Positions 25,670 through 37,147 of a stretch of 64,000 nt of DNA are shown one piece after another. This stretch comes from Artemisia argyi (taxonomy: Eukaryota > Streptophyta > Magnoliopsida > Asterales > Asteraceae): NCBI GenBank assembly GCA_030686995.1, contig CM060709.1, positions 267,094,057 through 267,158,056 on the forward strand. Direction: 5' to 3'. Below the pieces are notes generated by a model. It saw nothing but the letters and a program-made list of their open reading frames with translations, did not search any database and was not told where the DNA came from. The translations under genes were made by a program, and so were the position numbers. How positions within the stretch are numbered: position 1 is the stretch's first letter; each line of letters opens with the position of its first letter.

Positions 25670-25927
25670 CTATATTGGGATTCCTAACGTTTCTTCTACA
25701 TCTTTCGGGTAAGTCACGGGCGGTGTGTGTGCCTCAAATGATCGTGGGACTTGTGGGGTACTTAGTGGGCTTGGATTGTCCACCTCATTCTCCATTGTAT
25801 CTAGATTACCTATGTGTTCATCTTGTATTATGGTGGAATCAAACCACTCCATGTACCTAGGTATCTCATCTATAGGCTTATTAACCCCAAACAAACTTCT
25901 TGCTTGTTCCCTCAAACTTGCGACCAA
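25670..25927 (-). pseudogene. Probable gag C-terminal relic
   Basis: An 85-codon minus-strand frame, in the position where the C-terminus of gag would fall after the fragment at 26118-26261. It is acidic and Pro-rich (MVASLREQARSLFGVNK start), with no zinc knuckle or protease motif. I do not recognise the protein itself; the call rests on position. Confidence 0.35.
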
Positions 25928-26117
25928 TTGATCTGTAACAACGTTTGTTGGGTTGTCCTTTTTTTTGGCAAGTATGACACAATTCTCTATGGTTTTTCAT
26001 GCTTTATCAGCGCTTAATCCCCAAAGGTCCTCATCTGCGGTATGGTCAATGTCCATTTTGGTATAGTGGTCGACACAATGGTAAAATATTTCAATTTGGG
26101 ACCACAGATCAAAATTA

Positions 26118-26261
26118 TGATGATGGGACTTTTCGGAGTAAATATTTAAAACGAGTCAATGCATCATAGATAGGTTCGTCTTTATGTTGTTTAAACATCA
26201 AAATGTCATTGGGAGTAGGTGAATTTCGTGGTTGGTAGTATGGTGGATTTGCGTTCTCCAT
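26118..26261 (-). pseudogene. gag N-terminal fragment of the Tat/Athila-like element
   Basis: The minus-strand frame from ATG 26261 has about 47 codons and then a stop. The stretch PIYDALTRFKYLLRKVP resembles the helix-rich capsid start seen in Tat/Athila gag proteins (pattern ...A..RFK.LLR.CP). A degenerate relic continues downstream on the same strand in changing frames (LSADKA-KTIE near 26010). It lies immediately after the primer-site region, as expected for gag. Confidence 0.6.
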
Positions 26262-26510
26262 AATGGTGAAGGAATGGAAAGGTTTTTACGAACAAAGACA
26301 CAAAGAAAAGATAGACTAAAGAAAACCTAAAAATAAAAATCTTACTAGAAAGGAATCTAGCAAGTAGACATAATAAAAAGAAATTCTGACCTAGACAATA
26401 CCTATTTCCCGGGCTACGGCGCCAAAAACTTGATAGCGCCGCACTCTTTTGCTAAAGTTGAGGAATAAATGTAAAGATAGACATTCCCCGGCAACGGCAC
26501 AAAAAACTCG

Positions 26511-27938
26511 ATACATGGGAATTGCGCCATCGCAACAGGTTTTACCTCTCAAGGGATCTTGAGAAGCTTACAACCCCCACCAGGCAACGTACCTGATCAT
26601 TGCAGTATAATATAGTGACAAGTACCGGGGGATTGATCGTTCAACTCAGGAATAGTGTCGCTAGGATTAGAAAGGCTACTAAACTAGGTCTAGAGGTGAG
26701 GGATGATTCTTTTTGTATTTTTTTATATTTTATGAAAGCAAGTAAAATCTCGGGTTTTGAAGGAGTGGGCGGAATTAATTGCTAGCCAACTAACCCAATT
26801 AACTAAGATGCAATCAAAATAAAATAAAAGAAATAAAAATTAAACTATTATACTAATGTGGTGAAAACAATAATGAGAAAAGTTGTGTTTACTTAGATTT
26901 CATTACTCCCTAGATATCTTTTACAGGTTGATTAGCTTGTTACAATTGCATGGATGACGGGTTATATTCCTTAGTACCAGTCGTAGGGCCGTGTACAATA
27001 TTCTCTAACTCTATGAGATCCTACTTCGCTCCTATGTCGAGCCGTTAGAAGCTCCTAACATGGGATCATTAGAATTCTTTTACGCATTAAATACAACAAA
27101 AAATCGTAGTACACCTCCGATCATGTTTCTTAAGACGTTCAAGCAAGTTACCAAAGAAAGTCTGCCAGTTTTCTTAAGCCTAACATCGAATACAATCATC
27201 CGTAACAATTATAAACAAACAATCAACCCATAATCAACATCTATGTTTCACTACATCTAAGCAAAAACAATAAAAAAACTAGCCTAACATGTTAAAAAGA
27301 AGACAGGCGTAAGATATAATCACACAACACATAGACATATTGAATGATTTGAATAAGTACTTATCTTCAAGTGAACATGGAAGAATCAAGGGGTTGAAAC
27401 CCTTGAAAAAGCTATAAAATTCGTATAGGGTTTATGCCCTAATATCCCACACAAAGTTCCACACTATAGACTATGCATCCTGACGGCGTCATGTGTTAAC
27501 CTCTGACGCCGTCAACTCGCCGCCATGATGAAATTTGTATTGCTAGATCCACTTCTGACGCCGTCATGTAGGAGTGAGCTCTGGGCCGTCACGTGTATTT
27601 GGACCCTGACGGCCTTGGTGACGCCGTCAGGCCAATAAGCCTAAAAACTTTCTGGATCGTCACGTGTATTTTCCACTTCCACCTCTTTTGCCACTCTTGA
27701 CGCTGTCATGTATAAACCCTTGACGTCGTCAGGTACTCTTCCCAGCAAGGAATTTTGAGACTTTGCCGTTTTCTTCACTTTTATGCTCAAAAAACGTCCA
27801 AAATGCTTCCTTTTTTCAAATTTCTCCTAAAAAGTACCTAAGATGACAAAAGAAACAATTTAGGGCAATATTTGATCAAATAATCTCGAATTCGGGCTTA
27901 AATGACCCCTTAAAAGCGGTACACTTTTCACCTCATCA
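26511..27938 (-). repeat. Full LTR (5' LTR relative to the minus-strand element)
   Basis: About 1.43 kb, from CGATACATGGG (expected TGAT, first base changed) to CCTCATCA, followed by the CAACA duplication. Its outer half carries the TGACGCCGTCA palindromes at 27478-27732. Confidence 0.65.
27478..27732. repeat. Cluster of TGACGCCGTCA palindromes in an LTR
   Basis: About nine copies or variants of TGACG(N)CGTCA occur within 255 bases, including TGACGGCGTCA, TGACGCCGTCA, TGACGCTGTCA, TGACGTCGTCA and degraded GGCCGTCACGTG forms. Two further copies are at 24609-24645 inside the same element. The core resembles the TGACG half-sites bound by bZIP factors. Confidence 0.8.
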
Positions 27939-28421
27939 CAACAATTGGATAATATCTAGCAATCCAAAGTTTCGAAAAAACATACAAAACAACCAAACAT
28001 TTTCTAAAATATAAAATGCTGGTCTTTGCGGCTTTACACTTTTCGTTTGAAAAAACATTCAAAGAACATTATTCTTCGAAAACAAATATATTACATCTAT
28101 AAATATAACAAATTCGAATGTATAAATAACAAACAACAATATTTTTCTAATAGGTAAAGTTGTATACTCAAATCGTTAAAATTAAATTTCAACTTTTTTA
28201 CATAGATAAAATTATATAAAAACATATATAAAGATGGGGCGTGGTGGTTTTTTCGGTTCGGTTTTTCTTATGAAACCAAAAACCGCCCAAAACATTCGGT
28301 TATTATAAAATTCAAAACCACCACCATCTGGTTGTCAATGAGGTGGATTTTTCGGCTCGGCTTTTTTGATTTTTTCTGTTCGATTCAGTTGTTCGGTTTT
28401 GTGCTCACCCCTATCAATTGT

Positions 28422-29768
28422 CCATTGTTTCATTGCTTTTGTGTCGTAAACGTTTTTTTTTTTTTTTGGTTATCCTACTGAAGTAAATCTTTACAACAGA
28501 AATAAAAATTTTCTGCATATGAAATTTTATTACCATTGTGTTATATTTATATCTTGGTTTCTGTTCATGGCACCGACAAGTAACATAACTGGCAAATTCA
28601 TTCGAAGAATATCTTCTTGTTATAGTTTTCAACTTTTCACAGGTGTGTCACATACAAAATCGTCACGAATATCTTTTTTAAAATTATTCGGGGTAAACAG
28701 TACCTATACTTTCTAAGATAATTAATTAAGTTGTACAAAATAATTATTGTGCATATAGAAAAGTCCATAGGATAGATGGTCCCATGATCATTTAACGTCT
28801 CACTAACGTCAAATAAACACATTTTTTTCTTATGTTGAAAAGTTACGTCATTTTCGTTTGTTTCGTATTACATCAGTTTCTTTTATTTCCTAGAGTACAT
28901 GTCTAGCTAATTTTCTTCGAAAAGATAATCTACCCATCTTATTTTATGTCTGTAGAAACTTAATATTCTATATCTTTCCAAAATTTATCCTTAAGTTTAG
29001 ATATTTCACTGTTTGTCTATTTAAATTCAACGAAGTTTAATTGCGTAAAAACTAAACAATCATAATTATAAGCGTATGAATCAAAACCAGACAACAAAGA
29101 AAACCCAAAGTCGATAGCAACCCAACCACTCAAAACTTACTCCGTATTAAATTGAAAAAGGTAAATAAACACACAGAAAACACAAATTTTTTACCAACTT
29201 TACGAGCCCAAAAATAGTAAACTTCATTAAGAACTAATCTCATTTTCATGCACGTAATGAAAATCGAATTAAATTTTAAACACACTAAACTTTCTATAAC
29301 ATTTTCATTCGGTTAGGCTATAGTTTAAGTTATTTTGTTAGATGCAAAAGGTTAAAAACCAGTAAATTGAATTGAACCGTCCCACAATCGGTTGCCCATT
29401 CATAAATGTGAGGGACATAAATGATTCATTCAACGGTTGTGCCTATAGGGGTGTCAAAGATCGAACCTTTGACCTTGTGCTTATTAGGTGATAGTCAAAT
29501 ATCAATCTGGATATATTATTCGCATCGCATGATAATCATTTTCAGATAGAACTATTTCGACCATATATGTTTTGGGTATCATCAAATCCTTAAATAGTTA
29601 GGGGTGTTTGGGATTGATTATCTAAAACAAATTATTCGTTTTGATATCGCATAATCAGATAATTAGCTGTATCAAAATGTGATTCAAAATATGCTGTTTG
29701 AATTTGATTATGCTATTTGACATCACAATAATCAAATAATCAGTTTTTGAGTGTTTGGCAAAACGGAT
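28422..29768. other. Intergenic, nothing firmly recognised
   Basis: AT-rich, with short meaningless frames only. A block at about 29380-29500 contains a GGTTCGATCTT-like motif on the minus strand, but no complete SINE structure. The stretch 29605-29765 has repeated AATCAGATTAT-like motifs suggestive of a decayed MITE. Confidence 0.5.
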
Positions 29769-29770
29769 TA

Positions 29771-30205
29771 CTCCCTCTGTCCCAATTTATTTTTCTAGTT
29801 TTGGCAATTTAAAATATTTCTTTTACAACTATAACCTTAAATTGTTTGTGTTATAGAAGATTTGTTGAAAATCGTATCAATGAAAATATATTTAAAATTC
29901 AATACATTCATATATTTTGGGATGTGATTTGCACATTCCATAAGTTGATTGACACACTCTAATTTAGTATGTATCGCCATTTATGCCTTTAAGGGTGAAG
30001 AGAAGTACATGTGATATAAGGGTATAAATGGCAATACATACTAAATTGGAGTGTGCCAATCAACTTGTGAAGTGTACAAATCACCTCCCATATATTTTGT
30101 ATCAAGTATTATAAAACATATACACACAAAAAATAGTTAAAGTTAAACTTGAAAAATAAAAATTCAAAAAGTCAAAACTGAACATATAAATTAGAACGAA
30201 AGGAG
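29771..30205. mobile_element. Stowaway (Tc1/mariner-type) MITE, split by another MITE
   Basis: It begins CTCCCTCTGTCCCAATTTAT and ends with the imperfect inverse ATAAATTAGAACGAAAGGAG, flanked by TA on both sides (29769-29770, 30206-30207). Without the nested element it is about 255 bp. No coding capacity. Confidence 0.82.
29919..30089. mobile_element. Mutator-like MITE, 171 bp hairpin, nested in the Stowaway
   Basis: Perfect 9 bp duplication ATATATTTT (29910-29918, 30090-30098). The left half GGGATGTGATTTGCACA... is complementary to the right half ...TACAAATCACCTCCC along most of its length, with a short loop around 29990-30010. Confidence 0.87.
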
Positions 30206-30375
30206 TATTGGATAACTTCACATGTAAATATTACCATAAAGGACATCCTTGTATATTGCCAAGTTTAACATATAAACACATTGTTTTTAACCCCACATAT
30301 TCAACAACCTAAAAATATTAACATTTATAACTTTAAAAACAAAATTTTTATGGCTTTATTACTATATATATCCAT

Positions 30376-31542
30376 TAGGGATGAGCATGGTTTTGGAACT
30401 GGTTGGAACCGGAATCAGAACCAGAATCGGTGGATCCAAGAATCGATTTTTCTGAAAAGTGGAAATCGAGAACCGAACTGAATATGTTTTTGGTTCCGGT
30501 TCCAGTTTCGGTTCCGGTTCCGGTTCTTTTGGATCTACCCGTATAGGAACCGTTTTTCTATTAAGCTAATAAAAAACACAAAAAATTAAACTTTTTAAGA
30601 ACTTGCAACCATTATATTTAAGCAAATAACAATTAACAACTAAATCATAAACTCGAATAATCAATCATTTTATAGTTACTTTCACTTGTTCATATTTTTA
30701 ACAAAACAATAATGTATAACAATCCGGAAAACAAAATAAAATAACTTAAAACTTTGTCCATCAAACTAACTAAGACCGTTTAAAGTTCCACAATTTGTTT
30801 CTTTTTGTTTCTTCTGGTTTGTTTCTCTAATTGTTCTTCCATATCCTTGACAATCTCATCGTGTTTAATAAGATCTTCAACATCATCCCAATTAATTTGC
30901 GTTCTCGACTTTCTCACCCAATCTTGGGTGCAAATCAAAGCTTCAACAATCGGTGTTGACAAGCGAGTTCTATAAGGGGATATTCAACAACTATTTGTTA
31001 GCAAAGTATAAATAAAACTAAAAGTGATACGTGCTGATCATGTGGCTACGTGATGATGATAGATAATAAACAATGTATTAATCAAAGTGGTAGCAAATTT
31101 TAGCATGATTAATATGTAAAAGCTAATCGAGTGCAAATAAAAATAAAATATAAACTTACTTCCAGTGTTTTGATAATGATGAATGATCTTGGAATGTTAT
31201 TAGGTTTAGATTAATTATTGATTTGTGGATGTTTCAGTGAATTAAAGATTAGGGTTTAGAGGGTTTAGGGTTTTTTTTTTTCTTTTTTTTATGATACTTA
31301 GGATTTGATTAATATTTTGATCATAGTAAAAAAATTACATATTTTAATAATTATTGGATATTTGGTTCCAGAACTAAGAACCGGTGGAACTGATCCGAAC
31401 CGACCCAAGAACCAAAAAATCTTAAATCAAGAACTGGAACTAGAACCATTGGTTCTGGTTCCGGTTCGGTTCTTCATGATTCTAGTCCGGTTCTCGGTCC
31501 GGTTCTGGTTCTTTGGTTCTTTGGTTCTTTTGCTCATCCCTA
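30376..31542. mobile_element. hAT element with transposase remnant, 1.17 kb
   Basis: The ends are TAGGGATGAGCA and TGCTCATCCCTA (exact inverted). The perfect 8 bp duplication is ATATCCAT (30368-30375, 31543-31550). Subterminal regions are rich in GGAACCGG/CCGGTTC motifs (30400-30560, 31370-31530). A minus-strand relic of the hAT transposase C-terminus is inside. Confidence 0.92.
30780..30976 (-). pseudogene. hAT transposase C-terminal fragment
   Basis: Reading minus from about 30976, the frame gives RTRLSTPIVEALICTQDW and then an acidic tail with a charged helix (EEQLEKQTRRNKKKQ). It ends at a stop in 30780-30782. The EALICTQDW stretch is the end of the hATC dimerisation domain of plant hAT transposases. 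The catalytic part is absent, so this is the last-exon relic of an autonomous parent. It independently confirms the superfamily of the enclosing element. Confidence 0.75.
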
Positions 31543-31737
31543 ATATCCATTACCCACATGAAACGTCATCGTTTCATGCGGGGCTTCAAAATAGGTTTGT
31601 TTTAGCCTGTCCCAACAAATAGAAATCAACACATTGTCATGGGTTTGGTCAGCTAAAACGTTGTCATAGGTTTGTTTCGTTTAATAAAAGAAACATTTAC
31701 AAAACAACACCTCAAACTATGTAACGAGTTATGAAAA

Positions 31738-32190
31738 CTACCCTAAACTTTCTATTATTTATGACATTTTTATATAACAAAATTTATTAATCAAATATCT
31801 AACAAATATCTAGTGATTTCTTTAATAAAAAATATATTGATGAAAAGGCCATTAGATTACGAACAAAATGAGCCTAATATTGATATGGTCTTGAACTACA
31901 TGCGATTTTATAAAAAATGTTAAAATTTTAATATATATTTTTGAAAAAAAAAATTCAAAATACACCCTTAAGCTATCTAATAATTCTAAAAACTACCTTA
32001 AAGTTTGTTTAAAAATAGATTTATTAAAAAAAAAGTTACGACATCCACCATGTACTTTTAGATTTTACATTTTTTTAAATAACAAACTTTATTTATCACA
32101 TGTCTAATGAATATCTATCGATTTCCTTATAAAAAGATACACCATTGAAAAGGCATTCAAATTGCGAACAAAAAGAGCCCAACATTGCAA
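31738..32190. repeat. Diverged direct duplication next to the solo LTR
   Basis: A block at about 31738-31890 (ending GAAAAGGCC ... CGAACAAAATGAGCC) recurs diverged at about 31995-32190 (GAAAAGGCA ... CGAACAAAAAGAGCC). The solo LTR at 32191 interrupts the end of the second copy. Confidence 0.5.
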
Positions 32191-34848
32191 TGAAATGCCC
32201 GACACCAGACTGATTTTTTTAATTGATGGATCAATATGCCGTATCCCTAACTTAGGATACGCCGCATCCCTGATACGTAGTATTCCCAGATTGGGAAGCC
32301 TTGTATGCACCCAAGACCTTGATACGCCGTATCCTAAAAGCTGGATACGTCGTATCGATTGGATATCTAACCAGCACATGTATCATGATACGACGTATCT
32401 ATCACGATATGCCGTATCCCTTCATGGGGATATGTCATATCGGCTACAGATCAAACCTCACCTTTTATGCGTTTCCTATTTTTACCCATTTCCGTAACCA
32501 TGAACTCAACCAAACAGATCATGAACACTTATACTCATATTTGAAAACTGTACACTTTCATAAAATGCGCGGAAGCATACTCATGACATAAAACTGGGCT
32601 TATTCCAAACGCCCCTTTAAAAGACTAAACTTGTTTAATACACGATTAATGACTATAAAAACACATATTATTATTTACACAAACTTGTTACAAAGACTCT
32701 TGCTTTAAGGGCATTTCAAATTGATAACAAATGATGGGAATGAGAAGCTCGTTACCTAACCCACGAGCTACATATTTTGACCTAATACGCACCACTTAAC
32801 ACATAGCTTGGTCTCATCTTACAAACCTACAAAACATGAAACTGAGAACGGTAAGTCCTTGTGATTTAGTGAGTAAACGGAACTAATATGAATAATAGTT
32901 GCAAATTGTAATATGAACATAATAGTCGTTTGTTATGAAAGGTATGACTTGTAGTCGTTTGTTACTTGTACATGGCATAAATATAATCTAGGTTCTGAAT
33001 TTCATAATCATTACATAATGTTTGAGCACGTGCTTCTGACTAGACGATGCTTAGTCGTCTTGCTAAGTGAGAACTTCCCTAACCGACGAATATTCTTCTT
33101 TTGGTTCTAACTTGTCATCGTGCTTATCGATACTCGTTTCATCCACAAAGGATGCTTGATCACATATACTTGGCATGTTAGTTCTAAACATAATTCATCC
33201 GCATCGGATATAAACACTATAATAAGAACGGGTCATCCATAAAGGATACTTCTAGAAGAGTTCTATATCGTGCACTTCTTAAGAATGCTACATGACTTTT
33301 GGTGTGTTTCTTGGGCACCCTAAACTTGACAAGCAATGCTTCTTGTGAGCATTCTAACATGGTTTGTTTTAGCTATATCTAAAACCTTGCATAAGTTCTA
33401 ACATCATGTTAATTTTAAGAACACGAAGCAAAGAATCCATTACTCACATGAGTCGTATAATGCACAATTAATGATTCTGAATATACCTCGAGCACCTATA
33501 TTAAGATAGATGCACACATAGACCATTAACACATATCTAACACATAAACATGATCATATATACGCTGAAAACATAAACTATAATCCACTTGAGCATGTAT
33601 AAGCACATAACAACACTTAGACAATAAAACATATAACAAAACCATGCTGTCAATTATGCAACAACATGCTCTTTCCTCTTTTTGACTATCTTAATCTCTA
33701 AATTAGCTCATGAGGATAATTTTCCTTGAAAGTAGAGTCTTTTGGATTTCCAATAAGTTATGGCACACTCCCAACGGAGCGATGGTTGATCCAATATGAA
33801 TTTCTAAATTTCTGGTTGATGCACTTTTTTAAAATCTAACCTTGTTACACTAATTTGCATTTTACAACAATTTAACTATTGATTGACCCAAAACTTAAAG
33901 AATAACAATTGAAATAGATTTAGAGGGTTAGATTTTTTTATTTTATTTTTTACTTCAAGTCAATCTGATAAATTTTTAGTTCTCTATGACCCTTTAAAGT
34001 TGACCCATTTTCTGAAAACCTAGCTGCCCTAAATTCAAACATCACCAAAGCGACCCAAAACCCTGGATAAGCTATTGTAATATTTACTAAACTTACATCT
34101 CAGCTTATTAAACGTATATATGATCATTTTCAATAAGATTTAAAGTTATAACACGTCTAAATTTGCTAATATAGCCTTGTGCCAAACACCCTTTTATTAG
34201 GTTATAACTAACATCTTCATCCTCATAAATCAAGAACAACTCATCTTTAACATGATTTAGCTATTAGTTTCTAATCATAACATCATAATCTCAGTATCAT
34301 GATCATATCTTATCCAAAATCATGACAACATCATCTAGATTCATCATACATATACAAAAACTTCATTAACATGTCTAAAATCATTCTTAACATACTTTAA
34401 CACTAAAAACTTTAATTTGTATCATGAATTATGAAATCAAGACTTGTAAATAATTCATACCTTGATTGAAAACATGTTTAGGAAGCTTATATCATTTTGT
34501 ATCTAGCATAGTTGCTCCAAAATCCACCTTAATCATTCTGATTTCTCCATTATGAAGAAACTAGCTCTTTTTCCCTCCAAGACAACACACCATACATGTG
34601 TGTTTTTTAGGCTTATTGTTGGACTTTTCTAGGTTATCTAAACATAGGGTAATTATGTAACTTCAATTTTTAAAGTAACTTTGCACCATTAGTCCTTTCC
34701 GTTAAATATTTTGCATCGTTAATCCTTTTTCGTTAACTATTTACACTGAAGGTCCTTATCTCTTATAAACTAACGAAAATACTTTTCTAATATTCTAATA
34801 ACAATAAAAAAGTCTTTTACCAAAACTTACAAAAACTGGGATGTTACA
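32191..34848 (-). mobile_element. Solo LTR, minus orientation, 2.66 kb
   Basis: It begins TGAAATGCCC and ends GGGATGTTACA on the plus strand, so on the minus strand it starts TGTAACATCCC, a common start of Ty3 chromovirus LTRs. Perfect 5 bp duplications TGCAA flank it (32186-32190, 34849-34853). No gag or pol is present. The end nearest 32191 (32235-32450) has a cluster of palindromic GATACGCCGTATC-like motifs. The rest (32600-34840) is AT-rich with no gene. Confidence 0.83.
32235..32450. repeat. Cluster of GATACG-CGTATC palindromes
   Basis: At least seven copies or variants occur in about 215 bases: GATACGCCGCATC, TGATACGCCGTATC, GGATACGTCGTATC, GATACGACGTATC, GATATGCCGTATC and GATATGTCATATC among them. 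They sit at one end of the solo LTR. Confidence 0.75.
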
Positions 34849-34853
34849 TGCAA

Positions 34854-36976
34854 TCCTTTTTTATTTACGTACGCTTTTATATAAAGTGCTGAACTACAAA
34901 AAAAAAAACTTATAAAAAAACAATTCTGCAACAGAAAAAAACATACATTGACAACAAATTGACCTTGTCGCAACGCGCGAGTGCCTATCTACTTGTTTTC
35001 AAACATTACTACTTCTCTTATGTTAGACTGAAAATAGTGGTGGTGAGTCACTCACCGCTACCTCAGCTTTCTCTCTCTCATCTTACTTCCACTCACTCCC
35101 GCTTACCATACATCCGTTTTGGTCACTCTCACTCACATTTATAAAAATATGCCCCATTAAATACGTCACATATACTCACAATACAAATAAAAAACAATTA
35201 CTTTATAAGAGGGGGCCTACATTTTTGCACCACTCACTTTGGTGATCCGGTCACCATACGTACGCACCCTATTTGATCGTGAGTTTACATATCTATTTTG
35301 GCAACTCACTCGTGACCAACTCACCTTGGGCGTGTGTTTGGCTCCACTCCGAATAGTCTTACAACAAGAACTACAAAATACAAATATGAGTACTTCCATA
35401 CAATAAAACCCATCAGAACTATTATTAAAAGGCAAATCCCTTTGACATTTTCATTTCTTTTATACGAAACCCACTTTGACTTGTCCTCCCATGTCAATAA
35501 ATTCAACCAAGATGTAACTCAAGCAAATAACTCAAAGTTTTTTATAAACAAACCATAAATTAATCATCAGTGTTTTGAAAAATCAGTAAAGCATAAACTT
35601 GTTTATTGATTAGAGCTTTAGAAGAATCACAATGAAGGTAAATACATGAAATATGAAGTTTAAAAGAATCACAATGAAGGTAAATACATGAAAATGGAAC
35701 CTGATGAAGAAGATCAAAACAAAAGGTAAATTAAATATTATGGGCACTTTCGTAATTTTGGCATTGAGAGATTTCTGCGTTTTGTAAAGCAGGTCTTTAC
35801 TTGCTTTTCCCTTTTTGCGTTTTGAGACCATCCCAATGGAGATAATTGACTTTGAAGGGAAAGTTGCTAAACACTAAAAAGTAAAAACTAATTAATTGCG
35901 TTTCGAAAACGCATTAGGGTACCCGCGCAATGCGGCGGCGGGTACCCGATGACTATTTTTGTGGCGAACAAATGTTTTTCATTTTAAATTTCCTTATCTA
36001 GCATGTCCCAAATAGTATAAAGTATTAGAAATATGTTTTTCAAAAGTAGAACGCCTAAATTATTAATAGTGTAAATGGTTAACACTTTTATTTTTCAAAT
36101 ATTAACATTAAATTGATGGTTAATAGTGAGTTTTTCTTATAAACACTTTCATTAAAATATATCATTATTAGAGGGGGTTACATATGGTTTAAATTAGACT
36201 TAAATTTTCATATTTTATATTAATTTTCTACTTTTCTTTTAATAGTAATGTTTTTGGTTTTAAAATTTTAAGACTTCCTTTTGTAGTAAGTCTCAAATGC
36301 TTTATAATGTAGTATAGATAATCAAAGTGAAAACATAATGCTAAACACCCCCTGGAAAATCAAACTTTTTCTAGGAAAAATGATAATGTAGTTGGAGAAT
36401 TGTAAAGGTAACAGAATTTCTTATTGGCTAGAGCAAGTGTAGGTTTTTTCGGACTAAATAAGCAACGGCCTTCGAGCACCTACACAGATGACAAACACGC
36501 GTTAGCCTCGCCTTGAGTTTGATCCCAAGACCAAGCTCCGGCGTGATAGTAAGTAATAGATGTAGGCCGAACGGCAACATAATAAATGAGGGAGTAAATA
36601 CGTGTGAATTAGTTAGTTGAACGTTGAATGATGTTGGGGTATTTATACTACCCTAACTTCTCTACCTTGCAACATAGGGATGGAGCGAGCCGATTTGTGC
36701 CTAGTCTAGCTGCTGGGCGTCGGTCCACGTGGGAAACAATATACCACAATATCCAGGTTAGGCGGCTTGAGCATGGTCTTTAGTACGGACTGTTAGGTAA
36801 AAGGATTTTCTAAGTAAAAGAGCGTTCTTCCTCTGCTTTGGTCTTCCGACATATGTTCTTTCGGATGGTTGTCCTTACGACATGTGGAGACACGTGGGTT
36901 GCGTTTAGTTAGAAAAAAAATTTCTTAATTTTCTATTTTCATATTTATAAAAGAAAAAAAGGGGGATTTAATTTTG
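34854..36976. other. Intergenic with small tandem repeat
   Basis: No gene. A unit of about 40 bases (AGAATCACAATGAAGGTAAA core) is present twice in tandem at 35619-35695. A GC-rich short inverted motif GGGTACCCGC ... GCGGGTACCC lies at 35918-35948. The region 36430-36900 is slightly less AT-rich and could be old LTR sequence, but I cannot define ends. Confidence 0.5.
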
Positions 36977-37147
36977 GGTTAATTGCTTGAAAATGTATCA
37001 TACTTGTCACTTTTTGTTATTGTGTATAATGAACCTTTTTTTTTCTTAGTGGGTGCACTGAACTTTAAAATTTCGATTTGTGTGTATTTTATGACCATTT
37101 TACCCTTGTTTTTTCAAACTTTGAAGGGTAAAATGATCATTTTACAT

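Larger units (their letters stand above)
22084..27938 (-). mobile_element. Deleted Tat/Athila-like LTR retrotransposon, minus strand
   Basis: The 5 bp duplication CAACA flanks it (22079-22083, 27939-27943). The full LTR is at 26511-27938. A partial copy of its inner half is at 22084-22845, nearly identical over about 750 bases. The minus-strand site next to the right LTR contains GCCGTTGCCGGGG, an Asp-tRNA-type primer site as in Tat/Athila elements. It is followed by a gag start at 26261. No RT, RNase H or integrase motif is found. At 25023-25046 the minus strand has AGCGCTTCTTGGGAGGCAAC, which I recall as typical of post-pol sequence in such elements. The element therefore looks like a large internal deletion joining gag to the post-pol zone, plus loss of half the left LTR. 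Confidence 0.72.
21858..28413. mobile_element. hAT element split by an LTR retrotransposon
   Basis: The ends are TAGGGGTGAGCA and TGCTCACCCCTA (exact inverted). The 8 bp flanks ACAATTGT (21850-21857) and TCAATTGT (28414-28421) match at 7 of 8 positions. Subterminal zones have many TTCGGTTTT/AAAACCG motifs (21880-22010 and 28240-28400). Removing the retrotransposon (22084-27938) leaves roughly 700 bases with no transposase, so this is a non-autonomous member. Confidence 0.85.

Noticed and set aside
22093..27266. Alternative limits for the retrotransposon with 750 bp LTRs
   Set aside because: The flanks GTGCG and AAAAC do not match; the limits 22084-27938 give a CAACA duplication and TG...CA ends.
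29380..29500. Possible SINE with a GGTTCGATCTT-like B-box on the minus strand
   Set aside because: No A-box at a sensible distance, no tail and no flanking duplication found.
35880..35960. GC-rich GGGTACCCGC motif as a Helitron 3' end
   Set aside because: The stem is followed by GATGACT rather than CTRR, and no matching 5' end was found.
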